Shown: positions 6,421 to 7,000 of the stretch, piece after piece
Layout: each line of letters opens with the position of its first letter
Numbering within the stretch: the stretch's first letter is position 1
Source of the DNA: CAZUHN01 sp964620535
GTDB taxonomy: Bacteria > UBA8248
Direction: 5' to 3'
DNA length: 7,000 bases
Assembly (NCBI GenBank): GCA_964620535.1
Contig: CAZUHN010000134.1
Coordinates: 1 to 7,000, forward strand
Program-made: the position numbers and the translations under genes
Notes under the pieces: model-generated
Seen by the model: the letters and a program-made list of their open reading frames with translations, nothing else
The model's database searches: none
Told to the model about the DNA's origin: nothing

Positions 6421-6798
6421 TCAATTTTCGCCGCTCAAGTAATTTCCAAGGAGACCCCGCGAGTGTTCGTCCTCATGACAATGGGCGCAAAGGTTTTCCC
6501 AGTTGCTCCCGTCAGGAGGGTTGTTTCGGGAATTGCCGTCTTTGTGATGGACGGTAAGCAAATGAAGGTTCTCCTCGTCGAAATCCCGCCCGCACTTGGC
6601 GCAGAGCCACCCGTGAATATTCAGAGAGAACCTTCGGTAGTCGGGCCCTTTTGTTACCGGAGCAACTTTTGCTCTCAGGCGCTCGGCGATGGTTTTCGCG
6701 CTCTCTTCGGGAGCATCCTTTTCGGGGGGCGCCTTCGGCTTTGAGGGGCGAAGAGGCTTCTTCCCTTTTCGTTGGTAGCCAAAGCGGACCCCGGCCAT
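6421..6798 (-). CDS. YajD-like HNH nuclease domain protein
   Basis: This 125-aa protein carries an HNH (treble-clef) domain very like E. coli YajD. Zinc knuckles are C66-x2-C69 (CAKC) and C104-x2-C107 (CAHC). The HNH residues are H85 in TVHHKDGN, N99 in DGSNW and H108, followed by EHSR (111-114). The conserved run TVHH...NNP.DGSNWE.LC..CHEDEHS is the YajD signature. The family is annotated as a putative endonuclease; no substrate or role is established. A Lys/Pro-rich N-terminal extension (about residues 8-30) precedes the domain and is longer than in E. coli YajD; it may bind nucleic acid. The ATG at 6798 follows a strong purine-rich GGGAGGGAGAG. It is the first gene of the apparent nuclease-aroA-zinc ribbon-tenA operon and is divergent from the gene starting at 6962. 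Nothing nearby marks it as part of a defence or mobile element. Confidence 0.87.
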   Translation of the reverse strand: MAGVRFGYQRKGKKPLRPSKPKAPPEKDAPEESAKTIAERLRAKVAPVTKGPDYRRFSLNIHGWLCAKCGRDFDEENLHLLTVHHKDGNSRNNPPDGSNWENLCAHCHEDEHSRGLLGNYLSGEN

Positions 6799-6847
6799 GG
6801 TGCTCTCCCTCCCGCATCAATCCATCACCATGCAATCGTAACAAAAG

Positions 6848-6942
6848 CCCTTTGACCCGAAAAGGGTGGACGGAATGCAAATTTTCCTTGTCCGTTTTGT
6901 TGCCATTACCCTTTGTCGAAGCGGATGCTAGCATTGAAAGGG
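6848..6942. repeat. Two inverted CCCTTT/AAAGGG pairs in the divergent spacer
   Basis: CCCTTT occurs at 6848-6853 and 6909-6914, both followed by G. AAAGGG occurs at 6861-6866 and 6937-6942. They form two inverted pairs with 7- and 22-base spacers. The second pair brackets the candidate -10 box of the gene at 6962. The first pair could also fold as a short hairpin in the leader of the nuclease gene, followed on that strand by CTTTTGTT. Operator or hairpin roles are inferred. Confidence 0.4.
6906..6934 (+). promoter_or_regulatory. Candidate promoter for the gene starting at 6962
   Basis: TTACCC (6906-6911) and TAGCAT (6929-6934) are separated by exactly 17 bp. They match the sigma-70 consensus at 3/6 and 4/6 positions. 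The predicted start near 6941 would leave a 20-base leader containing the GAGGGGAA ribosome site. The match is modest. Confidence 0.35.
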
Positions 6943-6961
6943 AATGTCAGAGGGGAATTTT

Positions 6962-7000
6962 ATGCGCTTGATCTCTCGCCGCTGGGCGATTCTTCTTCCT
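6962..7000 (+). CDS. Start of an unidentified gene, cut by the window edge
   Basis: Only 13 codons are visible, beginning MRLISRRWAILLP. Two arginines plus a Trp lead into hydrophobic residues, as at the start of a signal peptide or membrane anchor. A good GAGGGGAA ribosome site lies 4-5 bases before the ATG, and a candidate promoter lies at 6906-6934. The product cannot be named. Confidence 0.55.
   Translation, partial: MRLISRRWAILLP

Noticed and set aside
6421..6798. HNH gene as part of a defence or mobile system
   Set aside because: Its sequence is the widespread YajD type and its neighbours are housekeeping genes; no integrase, restriction or phage gene is seen.

Overview
This window comes from a bacterial chromosome of moderate, slightly GC-rich composition. 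It holds ordinary housekeeping genes and one decayed sensor gene. The gene families (a haem-binding HAMP-cyclase sensor, CvpA, RimI, an FmdB-type zinc ribbon and a class II-like EPSP synthase) would suit a Gram-negative such as a former deltaproteobacterium or a Nitrospinota, Nitrospirota or Tectomicrobia-type lineage. No marker fixes the taxon, so this is a low-confidence inference. There is no rRNA, tRNA, insertion sequence, CRISPR array or phage gene.

Left part (1-2218, all minus strand). A membrane-anchored class III nucleotide cyclase with a periplasmic CxxCH haem-type motif runs from 1418 off the left edge. It is broken by three in-frame TAA codons and two homopolymer -1 frameshifts, so it reads as a pseudogene that has kept nearly all its domain sequence. 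Upstream of it lies an intact metallo-beta-lactamase-fold hydrolase of the UPF0173 type (1511-2218).

Centre (2219-3604, plus strand). A divergent intergenic region leads into rimI (ribosomal-protein S18 N-acetyltransferase) and then a CvpA-family membrane protein.

Right part (3669-6798, minus strand). In transcription order it holds a YajD-like HNH nuclease, aroA (EPSP synthase), an FmdB-type zinc-ribbon protein, tenA (thiaminase II family) and a small one-helix membrane protein. The first four are separated by 28, 22 and 7 bp and look like one operon. The small membrane protein stands 130 bp further on and has its own candidate extended -10 promoter with a perfect 10-bp palindrome at the predicted start point. 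At the right edge a plus-strand gene begins at 6962. The divergent spacer before it holds four copies of CCCTTT/AAAGGG arranged as two inverted pairs.

I see no clearly new multi-gene system. The most informative items are the mapped lesions in the haem-cyclase gene, the orphan tenA in an aromatic-biosynthesis operon, and the two candidate operator arrangements.
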